DNA of 5,431 nucleotides from Dehalococcoidia bacterium UBA3254 (GTDB lineage Bacteria; Chloroflexota; Dehalococcoidia; Dehalococcoidales; UBA3254), in the NCBI GenBank assembly GCA_002362735.1, contig DEUU01000169.1, positions 1 to 5,431 of the forward strand. The letters are read 5' to 3'. The notes under the pieces were generated by a model. It searched no databases. It was not told the origin of the DNA and saw only the letters and a list, made by a program, of their open reading frames with translations. Numbering within the stretch: position 1 is the first letter of the stretch; each line of letters starts with the position of its first letter. The position numbers and the translations under genes are program-made. Shown piece by piece: positions 1 through 5,431 of this stretch.

Positions 1-618
1 AAAAATCTGAACTATGGCTATGCTGAACCCACAACTCAATGGGGCAGCAAGAAAAACTGGGCTTACAATCCCGATGTAAAAGGTTATCCATTCGATTCCG
101 CTAAAGCCAAACAATTATTGGCTCAGGCGGGCTATCCTGACGGTATTACGACGACCTTTTACGTTGACCCGGGGGGCGTGCCGTTCGCCGAAGCAATGCA
201 AAGCATGTTTGCTGCCGCGGGCATCAAAGTAAACATAAAGCAACTGGATAGGGGCGGATTCTTCACGCTGAAAACCAGCACCGGCTGGGAAGGTCTAATT
301 ATGAGTGTCGCCAATCCCGACGGTGATGTTTCAATGCGTTTGAGATTTAACGTGAGATCGGACTCTCCCGATCTGATAAGTATGTACCGTTCCTCATTAA
401 TTGATTCTGCTGTAGATGTTGCGCTCGCCGCGCCTGATTTTGCGGGCAAGCAATCCCAAACCTGGAAAGAGCAGGCTTTGCTCGTAGATACACTGGCCAT
501 CTGGAAACCGTTATGGGTTGCCGATGGTCTCAGTGCTGCTTATCCGAAGGTCCACGATGATGGATTTGAAATTATTAATGGAGACCATTTCACGCCCTAC
601 GACGCCTGGATGGAGTAA
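1..618 (+). CDS. ABC transporter solute-binding protein, family 5 (peptide/nickel type), C-terminal part
   Basis: This is the C-terminal 205 residues of an extracytoplasmic solute-binding protein of the SBP_bac_5 family, which captures peptides, nickel or other small solutes for a Dpp/Opp-type importer. The frame is open from the first base, so the gene begins upstream of the window; the TTG at 118 is internal, not a start. Residues 31-48 (FDSAKAKQLL followed by AQAGYPDG) are the family's typical 'D-x-x-K-A-K-x-L-L-A-x-A-G-Y-P-D-G' segment. Further on, NPDGD (about 107-111), a helix carrying WKEQALLVD and then WKPLW match the usual C-terminal lobe, and FTPYDAWME closes the protein. The signal peptide and most of the ligand pocket lie outside, so the substrate cannot be told. 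The gene ends tail-to-tail with the dppC-like permease gene and is followed at once by a strong terminator. It is probably the binding partner of the permeases opposite, but this is inferred from adjacency. Confidence 0.93.
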   Translation, partial: KNLNYGYAEPTTQWGSKKNWAYNPDVKGYPFDSAKAKQLLAQAGYPDGITTTFYVDPGGVPFAEAMQSMFAAAGIKVNIKQLDRGGFFTLKTSTGWEGLIMSVANPDGDVSMRLRFNVRSDSPDLISMYRSSLIDSAVDVALAAPDFAGKQSQTWKEQALLVDTLAIWKPLWVADGLSAAYPKVHDDGFEIINGDHFTPYDAWME

Positions 619-633
619 AGTATTCTAATCAAC

Positions 634-673
634 AAATGGGGTGCCAGGAGAAAACTCCCGGCACCCCATTTTT
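634..673 (+). terminator. Strong intrinsic terminator after the binding-protein gene, possibly bidirectional
   Basis: The stem pairs 636-645 with 660-669 and 647-650 with 655-658, with one A-C mismatch (646/659) and an AAAA loop (651-654). It is followed by a T run (669-673). It begins 15 bases after the stop codon. The A residues before the stem can pair with the T run, and on the minus strand the stem is followed by a T-rich stretch (TTTGTTGATT). It could therefore also stop transcripts coming from the convergent permease genes. Confidence 0.93.
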
Positions 674-681
674 ATAGAATT

Positions 682-805
682 GGCTGCGAATACCCCTCAG
701 CTTGCTGGGGGGATGAAAGCAGCCTAGCCCGAAGGGCTACTCCTTCTCTTCCGTAACTTTGGTACCTGGGCTAGATGCCACCCAGCTTGCTGGGTGGTTA
801 TTCAC
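682..805. repeat. Compact structured palindromic element, IS200/IS605-end or omega-RNA-like
   Basis: On the plus strand GGCTGC (682-687) pairs with GCAGCC (719-724). It encloses an internal loop and hairpin 693-712, whose arms are joined by a CTTG loop. TAGCCC-GAA-GGGCTA (725-739) is a further hairpin; its left arm could instead pair with GGGCTAG (768-774), giving a switch or pseudoknot. A perfect 8-bp hairpin (778-785 with 790-797, loop CTTG) follows, then TTATTCAC. Both large hairpins share the core CAGCTTGCTG, and GAATA (688-692) is inverted as TATTC (799-803). A hairpin a few bases before a TTCAC-like end is typical of IS200/IS605 ends, whose right end overlaps the guide RNA of TnpB. No tnpA or tnpB is present, so this would be a remnant or a non-autonomous copy. 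A REP-like repeat pair or an unrelated non-coding RNA is also possible. The structure is seen directly; the family is inference. Confidence 0.55.
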
Positions 806-821
806 TTTCGTTTGTATCTTA

Positions 822-844
822 GGTAGATTCTTTAAATATCTACC
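822..844. repeat. Inverted repeat downstream of dppC-like gene
   Basis: GGTAGAT (822-828) is a perfect inverted repeat of ATCTACC (838-844) with a 9-base AT-rich loop, about 30 bases beyond the dppC-like stop codon. No T run follows on either strand, so it is not a standard intrinsic terminator. It could protect the 3' end of the permease transcript or mean nothing. Confidence 0.35.
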
Positions 845-873
845 ATCCCGGCATTGCTCTCCGGTATTAGTGA

Positions 874-1779
874 CTACAACGTACCTCTCAGTCTCGGGTC
901 CAGTGCATCACGTAAACCATCTCCAACCATGTTGAAAGAAAGTACCAGCAGCGCGATGGCAAAACCCGGAGTAAGCGATAAGACCGGATTAGTCAACAGA
1001 TAGACATAGCCATTGCTAACCATTGCTCCCCAGGATGGAGTGGGAGGCGCTACACCCACGCCGAGAAAGCTAAGTCCGGCTTCGGCCAATATCATCGTGC
1101 CCATGGTGAGGGTTACCAGTACCAACAGCGGAGCGAATGCGTTTGGTAGAATATGCCGCAGAATGATATTAAAATTATTGACTCCAATAGCATGAGACGA
1201 AACAATATAGTCGGCCTCCCTGAGGGAAAGGACCTGACCGCAGGTCAAACGGCAATATCCAGGCATCATCGAAATTCCAAGAGCTATCAAAACGTTCTTC
1301 AAACCACCTCCAAGAGCAGTGGCGATGACAAGAGCTAATATCAACGGAGGAATCGATAACATGGCATCCATTGATCTCATGATGATAGTATTGATCCAAC
1401 CTCCAAAATATCCGGCGATCAGTCCGAGAGTGACACCCAGAAAGCTGGCAATGACAATAGCCACAACGCCCACAATAAGTGAGACCCTGGTCCCATAAAG
1501 AATTCGGCTCAAAACATCCCTGCCGAATTGATCGGTTCCCAGAAGATGACCTTGTGACGGCTGCTCCAATGCTCTGGAAAGATCCTGCTGATTTGGATCG
1601 TACGGTGATATCCAGGGCGCAAATATGCTAATTATTATAAAAGCCAGGATAACAAAAACACCAAAAGCCACCAGCCACCGACCAAACATGACTCTCAGAA
1701 TACGCCGTGCCTCGTTTACTCTCGGCGGCATTTCATTTTTCCGATAGAGCTGTCCATCAATTTCCACAGGCACCCCCAC
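874..1779 (-). CDS. dppC: ABC transporter permease, DppC/OppC family
   Basis: This is an inner-membrane permease subunit of a dipeptide/oligopeptide/nickel-type importer and would pair with the DppB-like protein encoded just upstream. It has 301 residues, normal for the family. After a cytoplasmic N-terminus (about 1-33) comes TM1 (about 34-55). The OppC hallmark HLLGTDQFGRDVLSRI (78-93) is followed by five more hydrophobic segments. The cytoplasmic EAA loop that contacts the ATPase is at about 188-213 (EADYI...RHILPN), then EAGLSFLGVG (233-242), PSWG (248-251) and the closing LRDALDPRLRG. The start is GTG (1779-1777). Its first G is the last base of the upstream stop (TAGTG), and no good Shine-Dalgarno site precedes it, so translation is probably coupled to the upstream gene. 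In-frame GTGs at codons 3 and 5 are possible alternatives. The symbol denotes the family; the substrate is unknown. Confidence 0.95.
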   Translation of the reverse strand: MGVPVEIDGQLYRKNEMPPRVNEARRILRVMFGRWLVAFGVFVILAFIIISIFAPWISPYDPNQQDLSRALEQPSQGHLLGTDQFGRDVLSRILYGTRVSLIVGVVAIVIASFLGVTLGLIAGYFGGWINTIIMRSMDAMLSIPPLILALVIATALGGGLKNVLIALGISMMPGYCRLTCGQVLSLREADYIVSSHAIGVNNFNIILRHILPNAFAPLLVLVTLTMGTMILAEAGLSFLGVGVAPPTPSWGAMVSNGYVYLLTNPVLSLTPGFAIALLVLSFNMVGDGLRDALDPRLRGTL

Positions 1780-2723
1780 TATTCATATCTAACCTTGGGG
1801 TCAAGCCAACCATAAAAGATATCAATTAAAATATTCACCAGTACCACGATCAGGACAATTAGTAATGTGCACGCTTGAACAATCGGGAAATCTTTATTTA
1901 AGGCGGATTCGGTAATCAGTCTTCCCATACCGGGGATATTGAAAACAGTCTCAACCAACACCTGCCCTCCAACGAGAAAACCAAGCTGAATACCCAATAG
2001 AGTCACGACCGGGATCAGGGCATTTTTCAAAGCGTGTCTGAGCACGATGGTCAATTCGCGGACACCTTTAGACCTGGCAGTGCGAATATAATCCTGCCGA
2101 ACTACTTCGAGCATGCTTGACCGGGTTTGCCGCGTTATACCCGCAACAGCGGGAACGGCGATGCAAAAGACCGGAAAAACTATTTGTTTAAAATTCAACC
2201 ATAAATCATCGAATGGTGAGGTGTAGCCCATCGTTGGCACCCAACCAAGTTTGAGCCCGAAAAAATAGATGCAGATCATTCCCAGCCAGAAAACTGGCAG
2301 GGCGACTCCAATATTGGCAAAGAAAGTGACGATCGAATCAAGGATTCCACCCCGCCTGACGGCACAGATGGTACCCGCGGCTACACCGATGATGGTGGAT
2401 AAGATAAAAGCGGATACAGCCAGATGAATCGTGACTGGCAGACGATAAGCCACCATTTTTATCACCGGTTCATGATAAACTATGGAGGTCCCGAGATCAC
2501 CCCGAATGGTATTAATCAGCCAGTGTCCGTACTGCACCGGCAACGGACGATCTAACCAGAGTTCATGTCTCAGCGCTTCCACCTGCTCTCTTGAAGCCAT
2601 ATCACCCAGCGCCGTTCTCGCAGGATCACCTGGCAACATCTGGATTAAATAGAAGATGATGATCGTCACCAGAAAGATGACGATTATCCCGAATAATAAC
2701 CTCCGGACAATATAGGTGATCAA
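1779..2723 (-). CDS. dppB: ABC transporter permease, DppB/OppB family
   Basis: This is the first permease subunit of the same importer and has 314 residues, the usual size. It starts with the typical DppB N-terminus: a TM helix from about 9 to 29, then LPGDPA (30-35), a periplasmic stretch with GDLGTS (75-80), and further TM segments at about 98-121, 130-157, 180-197, 235-256 and 284-304. The EAA loop for ATPase docking is at about 205-234 (DYIRTARSKGV...RHALKN). ETVFNIPGMGRL (258-269) and the end YGWLDPKVRY are family signatures. The start codon is TTG at 2723-2721, chosen because GGGGGAG lies 9 bases upstream (2739-2733) and the family N-terminus begins exactly there; a nearby GTG is out of frame. 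It is the first gene after a 332-base non-coding gap and overlaps the dppC-like start by one base. No ATPase gene follows the pair, which is unusual for this family. Confidence 0.95.
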   Translation of the reverse strand: MITYIVRRLLFGIIVIFLVTIIIFYLIQMLPGDPARTALGDMASREQVEALRHELWLDRPLPVQYGHWLINTIRGDLGTSIVYHEPVIKMVAYRLPVTIHLAVSAFILSTIIGVAAGTICAVRRGGILDSIVTFFANIGVALPVFWLGMICIYFFGLKLGWVPTMGYTSPFDDLWLNFKQIVFPVFCIAVPAVAGITRQTRSSMLEVVRQDYIRTARSKGVRELTIVLRHALKNALIPVVTLLGIQLGFLVGGQVLVETVFNIPGMGRLITESALNKDFPIVQACTLLIVLIVVLVNILIDIFYGWLDPKVRYE

Positions 2724-3055
2724 ATTTCACTGCTCCCCCTAAACTCGGTTTGCCTGAAAATCAAGGGCGATAAGGTGCCTGCCATACTTGATACCATTTT
2801 TAATTGGTAATTCAAATTTATTCACCTGTATGCATATGCAAATTAATCAATTTTTTGGCTTCCTGGCTCGTCGCAGGCCAAATACATTCTGACGATATGA
2901 TATTTCGATATCGAGGAACTTATGCGGAGTAATTTTAAAACCTGGGTCATTTATTGTCAACATAGATGATGGCATTTAGAACTCAGATATTATTTATGAT
3001 AAATAGCTACGCCTAATATTTAGATCCGGATTAGATTCAAGGTAGATGTCTGAAT
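2724..3055. other. Non-coding gap between the hydrolase genes and dppBC, with palindromes
   Basis: These 332 AT-rich bases hold no convincing gene. Seen directly are two perfect 10-bp palindromes, TGCATATGCA (2831-2840) and TCGATATCGA (2905-2914); an imperfect inverted repeat TACCA...TGGTA (2792-2809); and an interrupted hairpin at 2855-2881 (TTGG/CCAA and CCTG/CAGG). A weak promoter-like pair TTGAAT (2815-2810) and TATCAA (2794-2789) on the minus strand has only 15 bases between boxes. No intrinsic terminator is visible after the second hydrolase gene. A 33-codon open frame without a usual start ends at 2818 on the minus strand; it has no recognisable family. The region probably holds a promoter and operator for dppBC, but no site can be fixed. 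Confidence 0.5.
2733..2739 (-). promoter_or_regulatory. Shine-Dalgarno site for the dppB-like TTG start
   Basis: GGGGGAG on the minus strand lies 9 bases before TTG 2723. It supports the non-ATG start and hence the predicted N-terminus. Confidence 0.75.
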
Positions 3056-3877
3056 TTAAGCTTTATTCTCAGCTCTGTTCAGATCGTTGATAAAAATGGT
3101 GATCTCATCGACTACTTTCTCCGGGCTTTCCACCGAAAGCAAATGGGAGTAGCTCTGGAAAAACACTGCTTTTGCACCCGGTATGGTCATCGCCGACTTA
3201 ACAACCTGATCGATTGGATTAGTCGGATCTTTGTCCCCAAAAAGCACCAGAGTAGGCACTTTAATTTCTCCGAGCCGCGAAACTGTTTCTATCCGGCTTT
3301 CGCCAATGCGGGCAATCAGATCTTTTTCAACGGCAAAATTATATGTTGCCTTGTTCTGTAAATTCTGCTTACGCCATCGCTCCTGTCGCAGTAATCGTTG
3401 CTTATCCGTAGTAGTATAAAACATGTCCCTTTCTTTCGATTCCAGAAGACTTTTGGAGTCGCCTGTCTCTAAGGCTTTTAATACCCCGGGATCAATGCGT
3501 TGTTCTGTCGATATTGGAATGCTAACAATCGGGATAAACGCTTTAATTACTTCAGGATGGTTAAGTACAAGCTGGTAGCCTACCTGACCCCATCTGGAAA
3601 TCCCCATGTAAATGAATTTCTTCAATCCGATTGCTCGAGAGAAGGCATAAACATCCTCGCCCCATTGTTTCATCACCGGAAACTCTTTCAGGTGCATGGT
3701 CTTTTCATAAAGAGGTAGCTGTAAAAGGTAAAAATGATAATCTACCGGAAACAACGATAGCATCTCTTCCCTTTTGCTTGGAAGTAAGCGGTCCCCAACC
3801 ACATAAATAAATACCTCCTTACCTCTACCCTGTTCTTCGTATACTATTACATCCTGATTGACTTTTACTCGCGGCAT
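3056..3877 (-). CDS. Alpha/beta-hydrolase fold protein, diverged second copy
   Basis: This 273-residue alpha/beta-hydrolase fold protein is a paralogue of the product of the gene just upstream. In my hand alignment the last 63 comparable residues match at 44 positions. A catalytic triad can be placed: Ser94 in MGISRWG (91-97), Asp217 in GDKD (214-217) and His245 in SYSH (242-245). Several elements are changed, however. The HG oxyanion motif after strand 3 is replaced by VVGDR (26-30). The usual D-x-x-G-x-G-x-S loop reads QLPLYEKT (53-60). The position two after the nucleophile is Trp instead of a small residue. The protein may therefore have altered substrate use or be non-hydrolytic. No signal peptide is seen, so it is probably cytoplasmic. 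The start is ATG with AAGAGGA just upstream (spacing about 4-5 bases), 27 bases after the first copy's stop, so the two are surely co-transcribed. The substrate is unknown. Confidence 0.9.
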   Translation of the reverse strand: MPRVKVNQDVIVYEEQGRGKEVFIYVVGDRLLPSKREEMLSLFPVDYHFYLLQLPLYEKTMHLKEFPVMKQWGEDVYAFSRAIGLKKFIYMGISRWGQVGYQLVLNHPEVIKAFIPIVSIPISTEQRIDPGVLKALETGDSKSLLESKERDMFYTTTDKQRLLRQERWRKQNLQNKATYNFAVEKDLIARIGESRIETVSRLGEIKVPTLVLFGDKDPTNPIDQVVKSAMTIPGAKAVFFQSYSHLLSVESPEKVVDEITIFINDLNRAENKA

Positions 3878-3904
3878 ATTTTCCTCTTCTTTTTAAAGAT
3901 CAGG

Positions 3905-4726
3905 TTATTTCAAATTTCTATTTAAATCTTTGATAAAAATGCTAATTTCATCCGCCACTTTCTCCGGACTCTCTAAACTTAGACCATGACCGTAATCCTG
4001 GAAGAATACCGCTTTCGCCCCCGGGATCGACATAGAGGATACCACTGCCTGGTCGAGAGGATTCGACCAGTCCTGGGCACCAATAAGCAACAGGGTTGGA
4101 ACTCTTATCTCTGCAAGATGAGCTACAAACTCTTCCCTGGCCTCTTTCGTTCCAAGAATCTGATTGTTCATAACTGAGAGGTATTCCTTACTGAATGACT
4201 TCGTATCTTGCGTAAATCGTTGCTTCGCTTGCTCGCGACGAAGAAGCCGCATCTTATCGGATGTGGAAGTAGGGAACAGAAGGTCCCTTTGCGTGATGGA
4301 GCGGTATGTTTGCACATTGCCAGATTCTAAAGCTGTTTGCTCTTCGGGTCCTGGCAACGGAACGTTTGGTATGGGAATACTTGCAATCGGTATTAAAGAC
4401 TTGAGTATTTCAGGGTGATCTAGAGCCAACTGAAAACCGACTATACCCGTCATTGAGTATCCGATGTACGAGAATTTATCTAGATTGCACCTGCTAGAAA
4501 AAGTATATATATCATCACTCCACTGCTTAAATCCACGGAATTCTTTCAGGTTTGTAGACCGGCCATAACCAGGCAGGTCTACAAGATAAATATGATATTC
4601 CGATGGCAGCAAAGACAGCATTTCATTTTTTGATTCCCCACCGTGCTGTACGTAGATTAAAGCCTCTTTGCCAATGCCTTTTTCTTCATAGTAAACATCA
4701 ATATCGTTGATTGACATTCTTGCCAA
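3905..4726 (-). CDS. Alpha/beta-hydrolase fold protein, canonical first copy
   Basis: This is a 273-residue single-domain alpha/beta hydrolase, probably cytoplasmic since no signal peptide is visible. The motifs come in the expected order: HGG oxyanion loop (28-30), VDLPGYGRS (49-57) after strand 4, nucleophile elbow GYSMTG (89-94) with Ser91, a variable cap (about 115-205), Asp219 in GAQD (216-219) and His247 in GH (246-247). The elbow has Thr where most members have Gly two after the serine. Such proteins cleave esters, amides, lactones, C-C bonds or carbon-halogen bonds, and nothing here decides which. The start is TTG 4726-4724, because AGGAG lies 9 bases upstream and the N-terminus then aligns with the second copy (MARMSIN versus MPRVKVN). 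ATG at codon 4 (4717) would be 18 bases from that site. The gene stands between a PH-like small protein and its own duplicate, within a split importer locus. Confidence 0.93.
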   Translation of the reverse strand: MARMSINDIDVYYEEKGIGKEALIYVQHGGESKNEMLSLLPSEYHIYLVDLPGYGRSTNLKEFRGFKQWSDDIYTFSSRCNLDKFSYIGYSMTGIVGFQLALDHPEILKSLIPIASIPIPNVPLPGPEEQTALESGNVQTYRSITQRDLLFPTSTSDKMRLLRREQAKQRFTQDTKSFSKEYLSVMNNQILGTKEAREEFVAHLAEIRVPTLLLIGAQDWSNPLDQAVVSSMSIPGAKAVFFQDYGHGLSLESPEKVADEISIFIKDLNRNLK

Positions 4727-4735
4727 TTATCTGTT

Positions 4736-4741
4736 CTCCTC
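4736..4741 (-). promoter_or_regulatory. Shine-Dalgarno site for the first hydrolase TTG start
   Basis: GAGGAG lies 9 bases before TTG 4726. It favours TTG over the ATG at 4717, and the TAA at 4729-4727 directly before TTG rules out a longer in-frame start. Confidence 0.75.
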
Positions 4742-4823
4742 AAGTTCGCCATTGGCCATGAATATTTGATAATAGAATAGCGAGAAGATATTTAAATAGA
4801 TTGATACTTCCGATATCCCTGAT

Positions 4824-5288
4824 TTATTCTTTAATTTTTGACTTCAGGACTTTCTCTAATAATTGTTTGGTCTCAGGTATAAGTTGTTTCTTAATCATGA
4901 AATCAAGCTTGATTTTTGTTTGCCTGGCATTCAGAATAACGAATTTCAATTTAGTATCTATTAACCCTCGATTAATTTCCACGGAAACAACTTCATCATA
5001 TTTTATTTGAAAGTTATGAGCGCTCAGTTTTAATAATTCGTCTGGAGTCAGTTTTAATATAGCTTCACGTCTTTCACCGGCTATTCTAGCCTGTTCGCTT
5101 TGGTCCCTATGCTTTGATCTCCAGTTACCAATAAATAAACTACTGAAATCGACAGAAGGATAAGGCTGAACATCTTTTGGGTGTTTTATATTTACTGCTA
5201 CTACTCTTTCTGAAGTAAATATCAGATCATAGATAACATCGTAGGTATACCTGGCTACATTGCGAATTATTCCAATTACAATTTCCGT
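4824..5288 (-). CDS. Small PH-like (bPH-type) protein, probable ACG start
   Basis: A clean 154-codon frame runs from an in-frame TAA (5303-5301) to TAA (4826-4824) without any ATG, GTG or TTG in its first half. The best start is ACG 5288-5286: AGGAG (5299-5295) lies 6 bases upstream, and the protein then begins naturally (M)EIVIGIIRNVARYTYDV. An ATT at codon 3 would be 12 bases away. The sequence reads as a real protein: a strand pair with FTSERVVAV (24-32), a charged helix (about 56-80), TPDELLKL (81-88), then IKYDEVVSVEINRGL (95-109) with KLKFVIL and KIKLDF strands and a C-terminal helix rich in Leu and Lys. The 'Y-x-x-I/V-x-S-V-E' step followed by antiparallel strands and a final helix resembles bacterial pleckstrin-homology-like domains; this assignment is tentative. 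There is no signal or TM segment. GC content is about a third, lower than the permeases. It lies 97 bases before the first hydrolase gene. An ATG-to-ACG inactivation is the alternative. Confidence 0.8.
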   Translation of the reverse strand, partial: TEIVIGIIRNVARYTYDVIYDLIFTSERVVAVNIKHPKDVQPYPSVDFSSLFIGNWRSKHRDQSEQARIAGERREAILKLTPDELLKLSAHNFQIKYDEVVSVEINRGLIDTKLKFVILNARQTKIKLDFMIKKQLIPETKQLLEKVLKSKIKE

Positions 5289-5378
5289 GCCTGTCTCCTG
5301 TTAATTAATACTGATTGTGTGGAATTAACCTGCCCCCAAGATGGCAACACCAAAATATCCGGGTATCAGGTACCCTAG
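5289..5378. other. Spacer between ATPase tail and PH-like gene
   Basis: These 90 bases hold a small inverted repeat GGGTA-TCAGG-TACCC (5361-5375). On the minus strand it is followed by GGATATTTTGG, a weak terminator-like arrangement at best. TTAATTAA (5301-5308) is palindromic. No clear promoter boxes were found, so read-through from the ATPase gene is possible. Confidence 0.35.
5295..5299 (-). promoter_or_regulatory. Shine-Dalgarno site that points to the ACG start
   Basis: AGGAG lies 6 bases before ACG 5288, with an in-frame stop just upstream (5303-5301). No ATG, GTG or TTG is in reach in the open frame, so this site is the main evidence for where translation begins. Confidence 0.7.
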
Positions 5379-5431
5379 TTAAACTCTTATGCAGGCCACT
5401 TCATGGTCATTACCCACTTTCTTTAAGGGAG
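5379..5431 (-). CDS. C-terminal end of a probable Dpp/Opp ABC transporter ATP-binding protein
   Basis: The last 16 codons of a gene enter from the right edge on the minus strand and stop at TAA 5381-5379: PLKKVGNDHEVACIRV. Oligopeptide/dipeptide ATP-binding subunits (DppD/DppF, OppD/OppF) commonly end with P-x-L followed by a short stretch and H-x-V-A-C-h, after their oligo_HPY zinc-like C-terminal segment, and this tail fits well. It is too short to tell D from F type. If correct, the importer's ATPase lies directly upstream in the same orientation as the permeases, with three other genes in between. The rest of the gene, including Walker motifs, is outside the window. Confidence 0.65.
   Translation of the reverse strand, partial: PLKKVGNDHEVACIRV

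Noticed and set aside
159..500. A 113-codon minus-strand open frame inside the binding-protein gene
   Set aside because: The plus-strand frame carries clear family motifs, so this is a shadow frame.
1013..1399. Three short open frames on both strands within the dppC-like gene
   Set aside because: They overlap a well-recognised permease, have no family features, and are shadows.
2855..2881. Possible terminator hairpin after the second hydrolase gene
   Set aside because: The stem is interrupted, and in the transcribed direction it is followed by an A run instead of T residues.
2818..2919. A 33-codon minus-strand frame ending NLHMHTGE in the non-coding gap
   Set aside because: The composition looks protein-like, but there is no usual start codon near its beginning, no ribosome site and no recognised family. 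It may be a remnant or part of a repeat, but cannot be supported.
4727..4759. Ten-codon frame (MANGELEENR) ending directly before the first hydrolase TTG
   Set aside because: It could be a leader peptide coupled to the TTG start, but it has no Shine-Dalgarno site and overlaps the hydrolase's own site; chance is likely.
4801..5010. A 69-codon plus-strand open frame
   Set aside because: It lies opposite the 154-codon minus-strand gene, has poor protein character (Phe, Ile and Ser runs), and lacks a clear ribosome site; it is the complement of the real gene.
5025..5059. Direct repeat of CAGTTTTAATA (5025-5035 and 5049-5059)
   Set aside because: It reflects two Leu-Lys-rich protein segments (ILKL and LLKL) in the coding frame, not an independent DNA repeat.
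5341..5382. Short plus-strand frame starting ATGGCAACACC
   Set aside because: It is only 13 codons before a stop, with no ribosome site, and overlaps the ATPase tail.

Overview
The window looks like part of a bacterial accessory or transport locus of mixed base composition. Non-ATG starts and Shine-Dalgarno sites are common, and the genes code for a dipeptide/oligopeptide-type ABC importer (Dpp/Opp family) and small alpha/beta-hydrolases. An anaerobic environmental lineage such as Chloroflexota would fit, but this is only an impression from protein style. No rRNA, tRNA, CRISPR array or complete insertion sequence was seen.

Layout. Bases 1-618 (+) encode the C-terminal part of a family 5 solute-binding protein and end in a strong hairpin terminator (634-673). 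A compact structured element follows (about 682-805). It has a branched stem, two hairpins with the same core and possible long-range pairing, and resembles an IS200/IS605-type end or an omega-RNA-like remnant. All remaining genes lie on the minus strand. In transcription order they are: the last codons of a probable Dpp/Opp ATP-binding subunit (5431-5379); a 154-codon gene that has no ATG, GTG or TTG start and probably begins at ACG (5288-4824, PH-like small protein); two tandem alpha/beta-hydrolase paralogues of 273 codons (4726-3905 and 3877-3056); a 332-base non-coding gap; and the permease pair dppB-dppC (2723-1779 and 1779-874), which overlap by one base. The permease pair ends tail-to-tail with the binding-protein gene.

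How it may work together. The ATPase tail, both permeases and the binding protein are the parts of one peptide/nickel-type importer, but here they are split. Two hydrolases and a PH-like protein sit between ATPase and permeases, and the binding protein is on the opposite strand. The inserted genes are more AT-rich than the permeases. One reading is that the hydrolases act in the cytoplasm on whatever the importer brings in; this is inference from position only. The most notable observations are the hidden ACG-start gene, the structured element, and the second hydrolase copy, which keeps Ser-Asp-His but has lost the oxyanion HG and the D-x-x-G-x-G-x-S loop.
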